A stretch of 64,000 bases of DNA from Burkholderiaceae bacterium. Its GTDB lineage: Bacteria; Pseudomonadota; Gammaproteobacteria; Burkholderiales; Burkholderiaceae_C. The position numbers were made by a program, and so were the translations under genes. The notes under the pieces are model-generated. The model made no database searches. It was not told the origin of the DNA and saw only the letters and a list, made by a program, of their open reading frames with translations. Of this stretch, positions 62,795-64,000 are shown one piece after another. Positions within the stretch are counted from its first letter, which is position 1, and each line of letters begins with the position of its first letter. The stretch is from NCBI GenBank assembly GCA_026125795.1, contig JAHCKM010000004.1:62001-126000 (forward strand), given 5' to 3'.

Positions 62795-64000
62795 ACGGTT
62801 TGCGACACCACCTGCGCGGCGGGCACCCCGGCATCGATCAGCGCAGCGCCGAGCGCTTCGACGAAGGCCTGCGGCCCGGCGAGATAGAAGTCGCAATCGA
62901 TGTCGAACAGGTCGGCGCGCATGGCCGCGGCCATTTGCCGAGCGCCGGCGGCCGCGTCGCCGTGGGTGAACAGCGCGTACTCGAACGGATCGAGCGCCTC
63001 GGACCAGGCGCGGCATTGATTGACCTGGAAGTGGCCGTCGCTGCGCGTGGCCAGCCAGAACAGCGACAGCGATGGCGCCGTGTCCAGCGACAGCGCGTGC
63101 TCGATCAGGCTCTTGATGGGGGCGAAGCCGGTGTCGCAGGCCGCGAACACCAGCGGATGCGTGCTGTCGGCGAGCACGAAATTGCCGAGCGGTCCCCACA
63201 GGTTGATGGCATCGCCGACTTTCAGCGTGCCGTCGAACACCTGGCGCGCCAGCGCGTTGTCGTCGTCTCGGGCGATGAAGAAGTGCAGGTTGCGGTCGTC
63301 GCACGGGCAGCTGGCTACGGGATAGGTCGCGCGCACGTCGTCGCCGGCGGTCGCTGCCGAACCCGCGCGGCCCAGGGTCACCGACTGGCCGGCCAGGAAG
63401 CGCAGCCGGTGGCTGCGCGGCGTCTGCAGGTGCAGCAGCCGTGTGTCCGGCGCCAGTTCGCGCAACGCGCGCAGCGTCGTGACGATCTGTTGCGGCGCGA
63501 TGTCCTCCGGCCCCTGGGCCTCCAGCGTTTCGAGCGTGATCTCGCTGCTGGCCGCCGTGTGCGCGCAAGCCAGCACGTAGCCCTGCTGCTTCTCGGCCTC
63601 CGACAGCGGGTAGTCGAACGGCACCACCTTGCTCACGGCGCCTGAGATCACCCGCACCTTGCACATGCCGCAGGTGCCGTTGCCGCAGCCGTAGTTCAGT
63701 TTCATGCCGGCGCGCAGTCCCGCCTGCAGCAGCGTGTCGCGCCCTTCGACGGCAAACTGATGCCCGCTGGGGCGCAACGTGACCTGCGCCGACACCACCT
63801 TCAACATGTCGTCCATGACGTCCAGAACATCGACCGATTCAGTGGCCAGTGCACGCGCCAGCCCGTCGTTCAGCTGGCGTTGCAGCGCGAGCAGCCGCGG
63901 ATCGTCGCCGCCGGCTTGCTCCAGCAACTCGCGCATGCGCTCGCGCAGCTCGATCACCAGCGCGTGATAGCGCTGCAGATGGCGCTGCACATCGGCCAGC
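62791..64000 (-). CDS. [2Fe-2S] ferredoxin / FAD-NAD(P) reductase-domain oxidoreductase, 5' end outside the window
   Basis: The frame stays open to the window edge, so the N-terminus is missing. Visible in order: a helical, leucine-rich segment (YHALVIELRERMRELLEQA), a plant-type [2Fe-2S] domain with CGNGTCGMCKV and LACAHT, and a ferredoxin-NADP-reductase module (ATYPVASCP for flavin, FAACDTGFAPIKSLIEH for NAD(P)). It resembles the reductase component of oxygenases but carries an N-terminal helical region not typical of them. It is the first visible gene of the operon. Confidence 0.85.
   Translation of the reverse strand, partial: LADVQRHLQRYHALVIELRERMRELLEQAGGDDPRLLALQRQLNDGLARALATESVDVLDVMDDMLKVVSAQVTLRPSGHQFAVEGRDTLLQAGLRAGMKLNYGCGNGTCGMCKVRVISGAVSKVVPFDYPLSEAEKQQGYVLACAHTAASSEITLETLEAQGPEDIAPQQIVTTLRALRELAPDTRLLHLQTPRSHRLRFLAGQSVTLGRAGSAATAGDDVRATYPVASCPCDDRNLHFFIARDDDNALARQVFDGTLKVGDAINLWGPLGNFVLADSTHPLVFAACDTGFAPIKSLIEHALSLDTAPSLSLFWLATRSDGHFQVNQCRAWSEALDPFEYALFTHGDAAAGARQMAAAMRADLFDIDCDFYLAGPQAFVEALGAALIDAGVPAAQVVSQTV

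Overview
The window is high-GC, densely coded chromosomal DNA in which nearly all genes look intact. No stretch over 300 bases lacks a gene; the longest non-protein stretch, 47212-47508, holds a tRNA locus. The content points to a betaproteobacterium of the order Burkholderiales, probably near the Rubrivivax/Leptothrix/Methylibium side of the order. The evidence is the rsmB-DUF4390-ntrY-ntrX block, a pilE-fimT-pilVWX-pilY1 cluster, DUF1840 and DUF2726 proteins, a folE-BLUF pair and a short GC-rich repeat of a kind recalled from Comamonadaceae-type genomes. The taxonomy is inference. There is no prophage, insertion sequence or CRISPR array.

Layout. 1-412: end of ruvB. 416-1582: a di-iron membrane hydroxylase. 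1756-9110: type IV pilus minor pilins and PilY1 in one operon. 9125-13449: housekeeping genes on the minus strand (histidine phosphatase, PEBP-like protein, DUF1840, cyclopropane fatty acid synthase, HD-GYP protein). 13588-15250: an Lrp-type regulator divergent from a saccharopine-dehydrogenase-like enzyme, with clear inverted repeats between them. 15232-22072: pobR/pobA (4-hydroxybenzoate to protocatechuate), followed by a translationally coupled ABM-M20 peptidase-amidase-amidase operon of unknown substrate. 22102-27727: lipoprotein, minimal PutA, and gentisate dioxygenase with a divergent MarR regulator and two candidate operators. 27734-32570: an operon running tyrS, hydrolase, CoA-transferase/racemase, NUDIX-MBL fusion. 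32797-38088: cell wall (M23 peptidase, AnmK), Fe-S insertion (ErpA), bactofilin, ribosomal proteins S9 and L13. 38186-47211: GNAT, DUF2726, SrkA, HtpG with a sigma-32 promoter, antiporter, YbdK, KynA and a DMT transporter. 47233-47481: tRNA-Phe with a duplicated 3' half beside it. 47509-52502: the NtrYX two-component system, DUF4390 and RsmB. 52605-53788: folE plus a BLUF blue-light sensor.

53794-61752 is a reduced-sulfur module. It holds an ArsR-family regulator with a possible thiol pair, a periplasmic MBL hydrolase, a GlcG/HbpS protein, two YeeE/YedE (sulfur or thiosulfate) transporters, flavocytochrome c sulfide dehydrogenase (FccAB), the thiosulfate carrier SoxYZ, and the cytoplasmic sulfur carriers TusA and DsrE. 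The soxY-soxZ-fccA-fccB and tusA-dsrE-yeeE operons diverge from one 268-bp control region. Inferred function: periplasmic oxidation or binding of sulfide and thiosulfate, with import and transfer of sulfane sulfur to cytoplasmic carriers. SoxAX, SoxB and SoxCD are not in the window.

61785-64000 is a tight minus-strand operon of a [2Fe-2S] flavin reductase (5' end outside the window), an S24/LexA-fold domain protein without the usual lysine, a 71-residue protein and a cysteine-rich protein. I could not assign a function, and it is the best candidate here for an undescribed system.
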